Below, in pieces: positions 1-9,118 of a stretch of 29,967 nt of DNA. A model generated the notes under the pieces. That model saw nothing but the letters and a program-made list of their open reading frames with translations. It did no database searches and had not been told where the DNA came from. Source of the stretch: Nostoc sp. CHAB 5834. Lineage in GTDB: Bacteria; Cyanobacteriota; Cyanobacteriia; Cyanobacteriales; Nostocaceae. Both the position numbers and the translations under genes were made by a program. Every line of letters begins with the position of its first letter. The first letter of the stretch is position 1. The DNA lies in NCBI GenBank assembly GCA_020829485.1, contig JAIVFU010000079.1, positions 1-29,967 of the forward strand, read 5' to 3'.

Positions 1-123
1 ATTGGTGGTATTCAAGCTAGAGGGGAAAAAGGAAACTACAGTACACAACGTATTAAATTTAGCTCTAACAGTTCTGGTTAACTTTTCGTTACATAGTTAT
101 GATTTTTCCTGCCGACTTACTTA
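1..123 (-). mobile_element. End of an insertion element, 123 bp, left copy
   Basis: These 123 bases are an exact reverse complement of 29842-29964. The identity stops sharply at 123/124, where the sequence enters a caspase gene. At the other copy it stops at 29841/29842, where the sequence enters a TnpA remnant. The outer tip, read inward, is TAAGTAAGTCGG, which also begins the small insertion at 10081. A short open frame reads outward from position 1 to a TAA at 79-81 and could be the tail of a transposase, but I do not recognise it. The simplest reading is one multicopy insertion sequence present at two sites, with the contig ending inside each copy. The family is unknown. Confidence 0.8.
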
Positions 124-793
124 ATGTGCCAGTAAATAGTGAGTGACCAGGAATAGGGCCCCCATCCAGTGCAAGTTGTTCCCGTCGAGCAGAGGTAATC
201 ACTTTGCGACTGATCCGACTGCTAAGGTCTTTTTCGTAACGAACTGCATCCCGGAAGCTTTTCATCGCTTCACCCAAAGCGAAACCACTGTGGCAAGAAT
301 CGAGAATGACAAGGATGTGTCTTGCAGGAAGTCTGCTGATGGACTGAAGTAATGGATCAATTTGAATGTAATCACCCCAAACTTCCTTTGGCCCTCGTGC
401 TTCTACTGGAACGATAAACCCAGTTTCTCCAATAACTCTGCCGCCTATTTTGTCAACACGGGTATGCCCATGCCCTGCAAAGAACAGCACTAAGTTATCA
501 TCTTCCTGTAACTCGTCACGAAGCTGATCTTCAATCAGAGATGTGATTGCTAACTTGGTTGCTGCTTCATTGATCAATGGAGATATCGGTGCCGAAAATC
601 CCAGTTTATCAATAAGGGTTTGTTGTAGCCCGATCGCATCTTGCACTGCATTCTTGAGTTTTTGCCAGTGGACATACTCATTAATGCCAATTACCACAAC
701 AAGCGATCGCCCTTGCTCGACAGGTTCAATTTCAGTAACCATAGGTATAAGTTTGCGTTCGAGGTCAGAGTTTTCGTTTGTTGGCTTAGTCAT
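89..793 (-). CDS. Caspase-family (peptidase C14) protein, C-terminus cut by an insertion element
   Basis: This is a cysteine protease domain of the caspase/metacaspase (C14) type. It starts near residue 30 (LVVVIGINEY). The catalytic His is in FFAGHGH (His108) and the catalytic Cys in LDSCHSG (Cys167), so the dyad is intact. The C-terminal part of the fold is present up to GHSLFTGTL, around residue 224. There the insertion element begins at position 123, and the last ten residues and the stop are read from the element. Any domain that followed the protease in the parent, such as the C-terminal modules common in cyanobacterial caspases, is lost. No clear ribosome site precedes the ATG at 793, and a Met at residue 18 is an alternative start. 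It lies at the 3' end of a minus-strand series of caspase and CHAT genes. The target is unknown. Confidence 0.85.
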   Translation of the reverse strand: MTKPTNENSDLERKLIPMVTEIEPVEQGRSLVVVIGINEYVHWQKLKNAVQDAIGLQQTLIDKLGFSAPISPLINEAATKLAITSLIEDQLRDELQEDDNLVLFFAGHGHTRVDKIGGRVIGETGFIVPVEARGPKEVWGDYIQIDPLLQSISRLPARHILVILDSCHSGFALGEAMKSFRDAVRYEKDLSSRISRKVITSARREQLALDGGPIPGHSLFTGTLSKSAGKIITM

Positions 794-894
794 AGTGCTG
801 TGGTTGATTTGAATTAGAAGGTTGCTTTGGGATTCTTTAAAACAAGATGAAAGCGATCGCTCTCTACTTTACCAGCATCAAATAACTGTTGCTT

Positions 895-1477
895 TTATGG
901 CTTTGATCCTGGAAGATTACTCAAGCTACGACTCGCAACATCAGCACTGAGCCCCCACAGAATCAGTCCTAAATAATCAGCAAAAGGTCTAGCACCGAAA
1001 GTCGTGCCATTCTCTATATAAAGAGAACTGATCCCCGCAGCCGATAAGCCAACAAGCAAAGTTAGAGATAGTAGCGGACGCACCACCCAGAAAGTTGCTT
1101 CAGCACGAACCTGATCGGACACACCAGAAAGATTAACCAAAAGCTGTTGGAGTTTACCTAATCGACTGGGTGTAGTCTTTGGTTCCCCAGTCGGTTGGTT
1201 TATGCGATCGCTTGCAACTGTAATCTCTTCTACCGATCGCTTATAGTCTTCAATACTGGAATTTCCTGCTCCTCTGGCACCAATTTTGTCTAAGTCCGAA
1301 CTAATTTCCTCTAATACTTTTTTCGCATCGGCATCTTTTCCCTCAGCAATACGTAGCCGAGCTTGTTTAATTTTTCGGCTTTTGTTTATTCACTTCAGGC
1401 GCAGACTCTGTTTGTGCAAGGACTGGTGCTTGCAGTAGAATAAGAGGTAAAAGCATTGCAGGGAGCCATTGTTTCAT
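895..1477 (-). pseudogene. Secreted or membrane protein with coiled coil and TM segment, frameshifted
   Basis: An ATG at 1477 with a good ribosome site (GAGAAGG, 8 bases upstream) starts MKQWLPAMLLPLILLQAPVL, a typical signal peptide ending near LAQ. This frame stops after 36 residues. A neighbouring frame picks up at about 1380 (SRKIKQARLRIAEGKDADAK) and runs to 895. It has a charged helical stretch, then a hydrophobic segment (RPLLSLTLLVGLSAAGI), then a short tail (LWGLSADVASRSLSNL). One indel in the A-rich run around 1375-1388 would restore a protein of about 193 residues. The parent would be a small exported or inner-membrane protein of unknown function, carried between caspase and CHAT genes. 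It may be a real pseudogene or a homopolymer sequencing error. Confidence 0.7.
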
Positions 1478-1585
1478 CTATCTAACCTTCTCGTTAATAC
1501 CAATGCAAGCTGTAAGTGTAGAGGTGCAGAGGCTTATTGTCAGACATCGCCCTTGCTGCACAGGTCAAGTTCTGTAAATGGGTTG

Positions 1586-1611
1586 AATAAGTGATGTTAG
1601 TATCACTTATT
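1586..1611. terminator. Perfect 10-bp stem-loop downstream of the CHAT-WD40 gene
   Basis: AATAAGTGAT (1586-1595) and ATCACTTATT (1602-1611) form a perfect stem with a 6-base loop. It lies about 60 bases past the stop of the CHAT-WD40 gene in the direction of transcription. No long T-run follows on the minus strand, so it could be a weak terminator, an mRNA-stabilising hairpin or an operator. Confidence 0.4.
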
Positions 1612-1672
1612 TCGTTGATTTATTCAATTATCAGTTTAGGTTATTACTTGAGGTCAACGTCAAAAGTCTTCA

Positions 1673-3286
1673 TCAAGCGGCATTTGTTGGTTGAATTTGC
1701 CAAAGCCTGATCTCAAGATCATCGCCGCCACTAGCCAGAAAATTTCCATTTGGGCTAAAAGCGACAGCACGAACTTCACCCAAATGGCCAGCGAAGGTTT
1801 GAAGAATTGTTCCTATTTTTAAATCCCAAATCTTCACAGTATAATCCGCACTAGCACTAGCAATTTTTGTACCATCTGGACTAATAGCAACACACCAAAC
1901 ACGACCTGCATGACCTTCGAGGATGTGGGGTATCTTCTCTGTCCCAGTGGTTAAATTCCAAAGTTTGATTGCTCTATCTGCTCCGCCACTTACCAACGTT
2001 TGGCCATCAGGGCTAATTGCCAGCGATGAGACTTCACTGAGATGAGCATGGGCGATGATATGGAGTGGCTGATTAAAATTCTCATTTAATTGCCAAACTT
2101 TAATCGTGCTATTGACACTACCACTTACCAAAAATTGTCCATCTGGACTGAAACTCAGGGAAATAACTGGACTGCTATGTGCTTGAAACGTGCGTATCCA
2201 TTCGCCAGTTTCCAAATGCCATAATGATACTTTGCCATGCTCTGCTCCAGTTGCAAAAATTGGACTTTGGGAATCTGGGCTAATAGGCAGAGAATGAACA
2301 AGGGTAATGGGCTTGGAAGATGCGCGGATGGTATAACGGCAGTCTCCGGTTTTTTTGGTTGTTAGTTGATTTTTATCCCAAGCTTTGACGTTACCATCTG
2401 CACTACAACTAAGCAATAGTTGTCCATCAGGGCTGATGCCAACGCCCTTAACTCTATCTCGATGACCTGTGAGTAAATGTAAAAGTTGCCCCGTTTCTAC
2501 ATCCCATAATCTGACTGTTTTATCGTTACTGCTACTTAATATTGTTTTGCTATCGGGACTGAAAGCCAGAGAACGAATCCAGTCTGAATGACCAATCAGG
2601 GGTTCAAGTTGAGTATTGTTAGACACCGGAGGATTTGCAGATGCAACAATAGTATTGAGGTTCTGTTTTTTCTTCAGTACGGGAATCAAGTGGTCGGGAG
2701 AGACTAGAGTTTGCCTATCTTCAGGAGACTGAATTGGGATCAGTTTACGGCTTTGAGGGGAGGGAGAAGAAAGCTCCATCTGAATTGAGTTGCACCCTAG
2801 CTCATAGGCATCTTCAACAGTTCTTCCAGCCCCAACGCTATCATAAAATCCTATGGAAAAGGCGATCGCTGCTTCATCCCCGATTTCGCGGCTCATGCCA
2901 ATCACATAATTAATATGCTGGATAAGTGCATCTGCTTGGACTTCAGAGTAACAGGCGTTTAGCAGGATACACTCTACGTTGTCCGAGAATTGTTTAAATA
3001 GTTTTGAAAGTGCATCACTATTGACAAAATGCTCATTACCATGATCATCCTCTAACACTAATCCATCTTCTCCACTGCCATGTCCACAAAAATGAACAAT
3101 TTGTGGTTTTATCTCCAGCATGGCGCGTCTCAAGTCAATGGGGCGGACTGCTCCCCGTACTTCGATGTCAAATTCATCGCGGTTTGGCGATCGCCTCAGT
3201 CCTTCTCGAATATCTCGGATCTCTCGATCGAGTTCGAGAACGGAGGTGCCTTTGGGATTGGATGCCAGAATCAGGATAGTTTTCAT
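1673..3286 (-). CDS. CHAT-domain protease fused to a seven-bladed WD40 propeller
   Basis: The N-terminal 180 residues form a CHAT (caspase HetF associated with TPRs) domain. The motifs PQIVHFCGHG (His69) and LLNACYSE (Cys112) give a complete catalytic dyad. A linker follows. From about residue 230 there are seven WD40 units, most showing the SPDG and LW/IW signatures, enough for one closed propeller. The third unit is longer and less regular. The propeller presumably recognises a partner or ligand and controls the protease. The ATG at 3286 lies 8 bases after the stop of the CHAT-NACHT gene, so the two are very likely co-transcribed. The two CHAT domains are clearly paralogous (PQIVHFCGHG and QHINYxIGM occur in both). 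The substrate is unknown; a neighbouring caspase or lipase is a possible target by context only. Confidence 0.9.
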   Translation of the reverse strand: MKTILILASNPKGTSVLELDREIRDIREGLRRSPNRDEFDIEVRGAVRPIDLRRAMLEIKPQIVHFCGHGSGEDGLVLEDDHGNEHFVNSDALSKLFKQFSDNVECILLNACYSEVQADALIQHINYVIGMSREIGDEAAIAFSIGFYDSVGAGRTVEDAYELGCNSIQMELSSPSPQSRKLIPIQSPEDRQTLVSPDHLIPVLKKKQNLNTIVASANPPVSNNTQLEPLIGHSDWIRSLAFSPDSKTILSSSNDKTVRLWDVETGQLLHLLTGHRDRVKGVGISPDGQLLLSCSADGNVKAWDKNQLTTKKTGDCRYTIRASSKPITLVHSLPISPDSQSPIFATGAEHGKVSLWHLETGEWIRTFQAHSSPVISLSFSPDGQFLVSGSVNSTIKVWQLNENFNQPLHIIAHAHLSEVSSLAISPDGQTLVSGGADRAIKLWNLTTGTEKIPHILEGHAGRVWCVAISPDGTKIASASADYTVKIWDLKIGTILQTFAGHLGEVRAVAFSPNGNFLASGGDDLEIRLWQIQPTNAA

Positions 3287-3294
3287 TATTTGGC

Positions 3295-6200
3295 CTACGC
3301 CTCCGCTCCATCAGTTGTTACAGGTATCGGAAGCAGCTCTGGATAGACTGGAATATAGGGCGAGCCTGCCTTGCTGAAGCGAATCGCCAATTTTCTTGCC
3401 AAGATAAAAATATCGGTGCAATAAATATTTAGATCGGAATTTTGAATTAGTTTTGTTATCGTTTCTGCATTACCAATCTTCTCTAATGCTTTTACGGTGG
3501 AGCGTAGAATCGAACTGTTGGAGTCACCAAGAGCTTCAATTAATGCTTCGATTGCTTGCTGATTACCAAAATTCCCTAATGCTTTGATTGCATATTCTTT
3601 GAATGTGTTTTTGAAAGAGCCTTCGCCTTTAAGAACTTCGATGAGGGCTAAATAAGCCTCTGGAGTGCGAATTTCTCCTAAAACGCTGATTATCATCATT
3701 ACATCGCCCCCAAACCTTACATATTTGAAAGCTTCTATGAGTGCTAGCACTGCTTCTGGAGAAGAGGGTTTTGCCAATGTTTCAAGTGCCAAAGTTGAAT
3801 ATGTAAATCTTGAATGTCCATGATCTTTAGTAGCTTCAATAAGAGCTTGAAGGGCATCTGGTGTGCCGATTTCTCTTAATGTCTTAGCTGCAAATTCGCT
3901 AATGTCATAGGCTTCATCATTAAAGGCTTCAATGAAGGCTGGTACGGTATCTATAGAGCGGATTTCTCCTAATACTTTAACTGCAATTTTTCTAACCACA
4001 TAGTCTTCATCTTTAAGCGTTTCGGTGAGGGATTGAATAACATTTGTTGTGTAATCACTTTTTCTCGTTCCGTATTTTGCAATCTTTCCAAGATTTGTAT
4101 CTTCATCTTTAAGAGCTTCGATGAGGGCTTGAAGGACATCTGGTGTGCCAATTTTTGATAATCTATATTTTACAATTTTCCTAAGGTTTTCATTTTCAGT
4201 TTTGAGAGCTTCTATAGCCTCTTTCGTGCCAATTTCTTCTAATGCTCTGACTGCAACATTTCTAACAATTTCATCTTCACTTTCAATATCTCCGATAAGG
4301 GCTGAGACAGTCTCTCTACTGCCAATTTTAATTAATGCTTCTTCTGCTTTATGTTCATTATTAAGATTCTTATTCTTGAAAGCTTTGATAAGGGCTGGCA
4401 CAGAATCTTTACTGGCTATTTTTCCTAATGCTTCTGCTGCATTTTCTCTAATATAATAATTCTTATTTTCGAGAGCTTCGATAAGGACTGGAACGAACTC
4501 TTTACTACCAAGTTCTACTAATGCCTCAGACATCCGCCGAGCAGTTCCATAGTCATTTCTTTCAACCTCATTTTTAAAGGCTTCTATGAGGTCTGGCACT
4601 GCTTTTGCACTGCCGATTTTACCTATTACACTTGGTATAATTATTCTAACGAGAACGGACTCATGTTTGAGAGCTTCGAGCAAGATAGGCAAAGTTTCTT
4701 CAGTGCAAAGTTGAGTTAATGGGTGGTTGGATGCAGGATCGGGAAGGTCCATCGCACTGTGAGCCTCAATTAGGGCTGGTATAGCCTCTGTACACCCAAA
4801 TTTCCCTGCCAACCCGGCTGCGAACATTCTATTCAATCTATCATTATCTTCGAGATCTTCGAGAATTTCGATGAGGGCTTTCACAGCAACAGCATATTCA
4901 CTACCAATTTGTAACAATGCATTTACTGCATAAGGTTTGGTGTCTTTATCTTTGAGAGCTTCTTTAAGGGCTAGCTCAGACTTTTTAATGCCAATTTGCC
5001 CTAATGCTTCTACTGCCTTGTATCTAACCTTATTGCTTTTATCTTCGATTATTTCGATAAGAACATCCATAGCCTCTTGACTGCCAATTTGCCCTAATAT
5101 TTTTGTGATACCCTTAATGTCCCATTCATCGTCCTTGAACGCAGTTTTGAGATTATTAATCATCCTGAAACAGTTACGCCCAACTGCCACCACAACCGAT
5201 TGAATAAACTCAGCACCTGGATACTTCTGCCAAAACTGATAGATGCGATCGATCAGTTGGTCGATCAGCGGATCTGATATCTGACTGCATTCAGCAATAC
5301 ACCGACCCGCCAGCAGCAACTGCGTTTGAAAAATATCATCCTTTTCACCGGCAATGGCTTCAATCAACACCATTGGCTTTTTCATTAAACCTGCCAGCAA
5401 CGTCAGCGTTTCGTGCCAGTCATAGTTCCAGAGATATTGTTTCACCAGTGCCACACCATCAGACGGTTTTTTCCGCAGTACCCGATTCAAATACGATGCC
5501 GTGAAATACTCCTGAAACGTGCGATGCAGAAACAGATACTGGTTGTCATCCTGATATAGCTTCTGCAATATGCCATCTTGCTCAGACAGGTCAGCAATCA
5601 GCTTTCCGGGTTTGTCATCGCGCAGATCTCTGGGGGCATCGCCATCTTCCAGATACGCTTCCACCCAGTCATACAAATCCTCATAATCAAATACTTCCTG
5701 ACTTTCACAGGTAAAGTGATACGCCAGCGCTTCCAGCAGCCGCATTTTGGCTTGTGTCCGGTCATCCTCATGCCCTGCTCGCGTTTGACTCCATTCACCC
5801 AACATACAGGTCACAGCCTGCTCATAGATTTGGCTGCGTCGGGCTGGCAACGTGAGTTTATCTCGTTGGTATAGGCTGCAAATTAACGACAACAGCAAAG
5901 GATTCTGAGCCAGTCCCGCAATTTGGGGTCGCTCTCGTAACGCCTGAATCAACCCTCGCGCCGATACCGACTCATCTTTTAGAAATTTCTGAGCATTCTT
6001 AAACCAAGTTTCAATATACTGCTCCGTTTGCAGTTGCGTAAACGGGACAATCTCCATGTCCTTTGCCCCATCCACCAGCCTGCCGCCATAGCCGACAATC
6101 CGCGACGTAGCCACGATCGCACAAGTGGGATAAGAGTGGACAAAATCATTCAGCCTTTCCAAGAGTTGAGGACGTTTTCCAGATGGCACTTCATCCAGTG

Positions 6201-7494
6201 CATCCAGCAACAGCAAACATTTTCCACTCAGCAACTGTTTCCGCAAAAACTCATTCAAAAACGCCCCCATTTCAGCATTGTCATGATTTATTAAAAGCTG
6301 AGAGTGCCGCTCTTGAATAATCTTGAGAATCGCCTCCTCCGTGGAGAGTTCCGTCACCCGATCCGCCAATGTAGACAGCCGAATCAACAGCGGAATTGCG
6401 ATCGCCTCATGATGTCCTGCTACCAAAGCCTGATGAGACTGCTCAACCGTGGTGCAAACTTCCATTCGCAACAGCGTTGACTTCCCCATGCCTGGATCGG
6501 CAAGCACCACAATCCGCTTCTCTTGCCCCTTCGCTACCTGCCAATCAACTTGTTGCCGCTTAATCTCCTCTTCACTGCTGCCTTTCAGCGCATAAATTCG
6601 CTTCAGTTCCGCCTCAGATTCCGCATAACCACCAATCGTTTCCACCGTATGTTGATATCGCCGTTCTAACGTCACTTGAATCGGCACATACTGATCCTGA
6701 AGCACGATCGGCTCTTTCGCGTGAAACAAAGAGATAGTCTTGAAACTGTCTGCGATCGCCGCTAGCAGTTGCCCAATCGCTTTTTTTTCGTGTTCGGGAC
6801 TTAACCACAGGGATTTGATTTCAATGGGATTAGGATTAATTTTAAGAACGGGAATTGAATAATCTGGGTTTTGATGCTTAACAGGGGAACCATCTACACC
6901 TACTACAGCCAACTTACGATCATCATCCTCGGAAGAAGAATTGATATTATCTGGAGAGCTAATCCGAAAGACTTCATTAATGGCTAAATTAAAAGCTGTT
7001 TCAACCGATTCTCCGATACCAAGCTGATTGTAAAAATACTTAGCGAAAGGGATTGCATATTTATCCTTAACAGGCCGATTCATCCCGATCGCATAATTAA
7101 TATGTTGAGTCAGAGCAATCGCTAAAGGCTCCGTATCACAGGCATTCAGAACAACACATTCAACCCGATTAGAAAATTCTTTTAATAAATTGGCTAAATA
7201 TTGATTAGATAATTCTTTATATTTTTCACCCTTTTTATCACCATGTACGATTAATCCTGTCTTTGTACCATGTCCGCAGAAATGAACGATCTGGGGCTTA
7301 ACGCGAGAAATATGCTTTAGCCAGTCTTCTTCCTTGACATTAATCTCCCATTCAAGCTGAAAACGATCCTGTCCCAACGATGTTAATGATTGCTTTAACT
7401 GGTCAATTTCTTCGGGTAGAGCTAATTGAGTCGTATCGTTGGGATTAGCGACTAAGACTAGAATCGTTTTTTTCTTTACGGCTTGGATTAGCAT
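3295..7494 (-). CDS. CHAT-NACHT-HEAT repeat protein (STAND NTPase with N-terminal protease)
   Basis: This is a 1399-residue multidomain protein. Residues 1-180 are a CHAT protease with intact His75 (HFCGHG) and Cys119 (LNACD). A NACHT-type P-loop ATPase follows, with Walker A at about 333-340 (DPGMGKST), Walker B at about 427-435 (LLLLDALDE) and an arginine in ATSRI near 464. From about residue 780 to 1370 there are some 17 HEAT-like helical repeats with the pattern LxxIG..EA..ALIEALKDED. This is the layout of bacterial NLR-like STAND proteins: the repeats sense a trigger, the NACHT oligomerises and the CHAT domain cuts a target. The HEAT units are similar to each other, consistent with diversification by duplication. 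AAGG precedes the ATG at a short distance. The CHAT-WD40 gene follows within 8 bases. No membrane segment or signal peptide is visible. Confidence 0.92.
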   Translation of the reverse strand: MLIQAVKKKTILVLVANPNDTTQLALPEEIDQLKQSLTSLGQDRFQLEWEINVKEEDWLKHISRVKPQIVHFCGHGTKTGLIVHGDKKGEKYKELSNQYLANLLKEFSNRVECVVLNACDTEPLAIALTQHINYAIGMNRPVKDKYAIPFAKYFYNQLGIGESVETAFNLAINEVFRISSPDNINSSSEDDDRKLAVVGVDGSPVKHQNPDYSIPVLKINPNPIEIKSLWLSPEHEKKAIGQLLAAIADSFKTISLFHAKEPIVLQDQYVPIQVTLERRYQHTVETIGGYAESEAELKRIYALKGSSEEEIKRQQVDWQVAKGQEKRIVVLADPGMGKSTLLRMEVCTTVEQSHQALVAGHHEAIAIPLLIRLSTLADRVTELSTEEAILKIIQERHSQLLINHDNAEMGAFLNEFLRKQLLSGKCLLLLDALDEVPSGKRPQLLERLNDFVHSYPTCAIVATSRIVGYGGRLVDGAKDMEIVPFTQLQTEQYIETWFKNAQKFLKDESVSARGLIQALRERPQIAGLAQNPLLLSLICSLYQRDKLTLPARRSQIYEQAVTCMLGEWSQTRAGHEDDRTQAKMRLLEALAYHFTCESQEVFDYEDLYDWVEAYLEDGDAPRDLRDDKPGKLIADLSEQDGILQKLYQDDNQYLFLHRTFQEYFTASYLNRVLRKKPSDGVALVKQYLWNYDWHETLTLLAGLMKKPMVLIEAIAGEKDDIFQTQLLLAGRCIAECSQISDPLIDQLIDRIYQFWQKYPGAEFIQSVVVAVGRNCFRMINNLKTAFKDDEWDIKGITKILGQIGSQEAMDVLIEIIEDKSNKVRYKAVEALGQIGIKKSELALKEALKDKDTKPYAVNALLQIGSEYAVAVKALIEILEDLEDNDRLNRMFAAGLAGKFGCTEAIPALIEAHSAMDLPDPASNHPLTQLCTEETLPILLEALKHESVLVRIIIPSVIGKIGSAKAVPDLIEAFKNEVERNDYGTARRMSEALVELGSKEFVPVLIEALENKNYYIRENAAEALGKIASKDSVPALIKAFKNKNLNNEHKAEEALIKIGSRETVSALIGDIESEDEIVRNVAVRALEEIGTKEAIEALKTENENLRKIVKYRLSKIGTPDVLQALIEALKDEDTNLGKIAKYGTRKSDYTTNVIQSLTETLKDEDYVVRKIAVKVLGEIRSIDTVPAFIEAFNDEAYDISEFAAKTLREIGTPDALQALIEATKDHGHSRFTYSTLALETLAKPSSPEAVLALIEAFKYVRFGGDVMMIISVLGEIRTPEAYLALIEVLKGEGSFKNTFKEYAIKALGNFGNQQAIEALIEALGDSNSSILRSTVKALEKIGNAETITKLIQNSDLNIYCTDIFILARKLAIRFSKAGSPYIPVYPELLPIPVTTDGAEA

Positions 7495-7664
7495 AATGCC
7501 TTAGTTGCGATCGTTCATTAAAATCATAATGGACAAATTAAGAATTTTTGATAAAATTTTGTTGGAATTCTTCATAATACCTCTTTTTACTGATAGCGAT
7601 CGCCTCTATCGCATTTAAGCATTATTAACATTAGCGATCGCCATTAGTGAGGGGGTATTTAGTA

Positions 7665-9104
7665 TTAACCTCCCCGTACTACTTCAAACAGATCGTGAAC
7701 AGGATTAGGAGCTAGATCGTTTAAATTTTCGGTCTGTACTGTAACTCGATAAAGACCTTGTTTCAAGCTATCTATTTCTAATACCCATTCATTCTCTTTT
7801 TCTGCAAAATCAACCTTAATCGGCAATCGATCATTCGCAACAGATGTGATTTCTGCTTGCAGTTTCCCAAAGGAGATAGAACCCGTGACTCTTGCCCGAA
7901 TGCTTACAGGTTCATCGGGTAAATACAAATCATCTAAACTGAGACTGATAGCTGATTGGGGAGCTCTTACATTTGCCAAATCAAACTGACTCAACTCTAG
8001 ACAGTTGAGTAGGTTTTGTAGCACTTGCTTTTGATTTTGCAATGCGCCATGTTGTTCAGCAATGAAAAAGTTATCAAAGTTCTTTGATCGCTCGATCGGG
8101 ATAGCCGAAACTTGGGGAACCGTACCGTCACCATCACTTAAGTCAAATCGATTGTGAAGTATACCTGGTAAATCTTCACTTGCCGTCAGCTTGCCGTTTT
8201 CCAGAATGGCAGATTGCAAGGTTGGCTGCTGCACACCAGCGATCGGCACAACAGTAAACGACTGGTGGTACTCCTCAAGCTTAAGGTGTTGTTCTACGGC
8301 AGTCTCAATTTCTCGATGAAACGCTAAGGCATCTTGCGCTTTACGTTTGTCAATGTTAGGCAGTCCGTCAGCTTCAGCAATACGCTTATAAATTTCCCCA
8401 ATTTTGACTACTTCGTAAATAGGCAGCAGTTGGTAAATGGAAGTGAGCGATCGCATTATCTCTGTAAGATCGAGAAATTGCTGCTTGTAGCCATTTGCCA
8501 AAAAGTTTACGGCTTTGAGAGAACCGCGATAGGGCGTACCGAAGGTGAATAAGGCACGAGAATCACGCCAACCTTCTAAAACTTCCAGGTAATAGCGAGA
8601 GACTAAACCTCCCATACTATGGGCCATCAAAATTACTTTAGCGTCAGAAGCTCCACTAGCTTCACGCCAACGTTTTAGCCGCTTATCGATCAGTTTTTTC
8701 AATATGTGTGCATTAGCCCGATTATCCCGCCGCCAGTCGTAGGGAAACTGGTAGAAGTTGGCTGCTTTATCATCAGGATCGTTATAGATATCGCCTGGAG
8801 TAACGTTAAAGTTGTCGGTAATCAAACGTGAAGTTTGAGTGTAACCGTCAATTTTCCAAAATCCTGGAATGAGATGGGTGTCTTGAATCAGTGAAGTTGC
8901 TCGAATGCCATCACCTAAGCTTTCAGCGATCGGATCATCCTGACCTAACTTTAGATTGTGGATTGTATTACTTAAGTTAGTTAGTACTTGCCAGATCGCC
9001 TGACCTGAAACTGCCCAAAGGTCTTTGCCATCTTTTTGTAAGACGCTTCCCAGAATGCCGGGAAGAATGACGATCATATCTTTCATGGGGGCTTTATTAG
9101 CCAT
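7665..9104 (-). CDS. LCAT-like alpha/beta-hydrolase (lipase or acyltransferase)
   Basis: This 479-residue protein resembles the lecithin:cholesterol acyltransferase family of alpha/beta hydrolases. The oxyanion-hole strand is IVILPGILGS (residues 11-20). The nucleophile elbow is MAHSMGGL with Ser163. The acid is in DGDGTVP (Asp326) and the His in EQHGAL (His352). PYDWR at 121-125 is typical of LCAT-like enzymes. The last 90 residues look like a separate beta-rich domain (LSLDDLYLPDEPVSIRARV). No signal peptide is seen, so it should be cytosolic and could act on membrane lipids from inside. The ribosome site AGGAG lies 8 bases before the ATG. The gene starts 14 bases after the stop of the TPR/caspase gene, implying one transcript. 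Placement among caspase, CHAT and NACHT genes suggests a membrane-damaging effector; that role is inferred. Confidence 0.85.
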   Translation of the reverse strand: MANKAPMKDMIVILPGILGSVLQKDGKDLWAVSGQAIWQVLTNLSNTIHNLKLGQDDPIAESLGDGIRATSLIQDTHLIPGFWKIDGYTQTSRLITDNFNVTPGDIYNDPDDKAANFYQFPYDWRRDNRANAHILKKLIDKRLKRWREASGASDAKVILMAHSMGGLVSRYYLEVLEGWRDSRALFTFGTPYRGSLKAVNFLANGYKQQFLDLTEIMRSLTSIYQLLPIYEVVKIGEIYKRIAEADGLPNIDKRKAQDALAFHREIETAVEQHLKLEEYHQSFTVVPIAGVQQPTLQSAILENGKLTASEDLPGILHNRFDLSDGDGTVPQVSAIPIERSKNFDNFFIAEQHGALQNQKQVLQNLLNCLELSQFDLANVRAPQSAISLSLDDLYLPDEPVSIRARVTGSISFGKLQAEITSVANDRLPIKVDFAEKENEWVLEIDSLKQGLYRVTVQTENLNDLAPNPVHDLFEVVRGG

Positions 9105-9118
9105 ATTATTCTCCTATA

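Noticed and set aside
3295..5160. CRISPR-like regular repetition
   Set aside because: The repetition encodes protein HEAT repeats with variable DNA; there are no identical repeats with unique spacers. No CRISPR array was seen anywhere.
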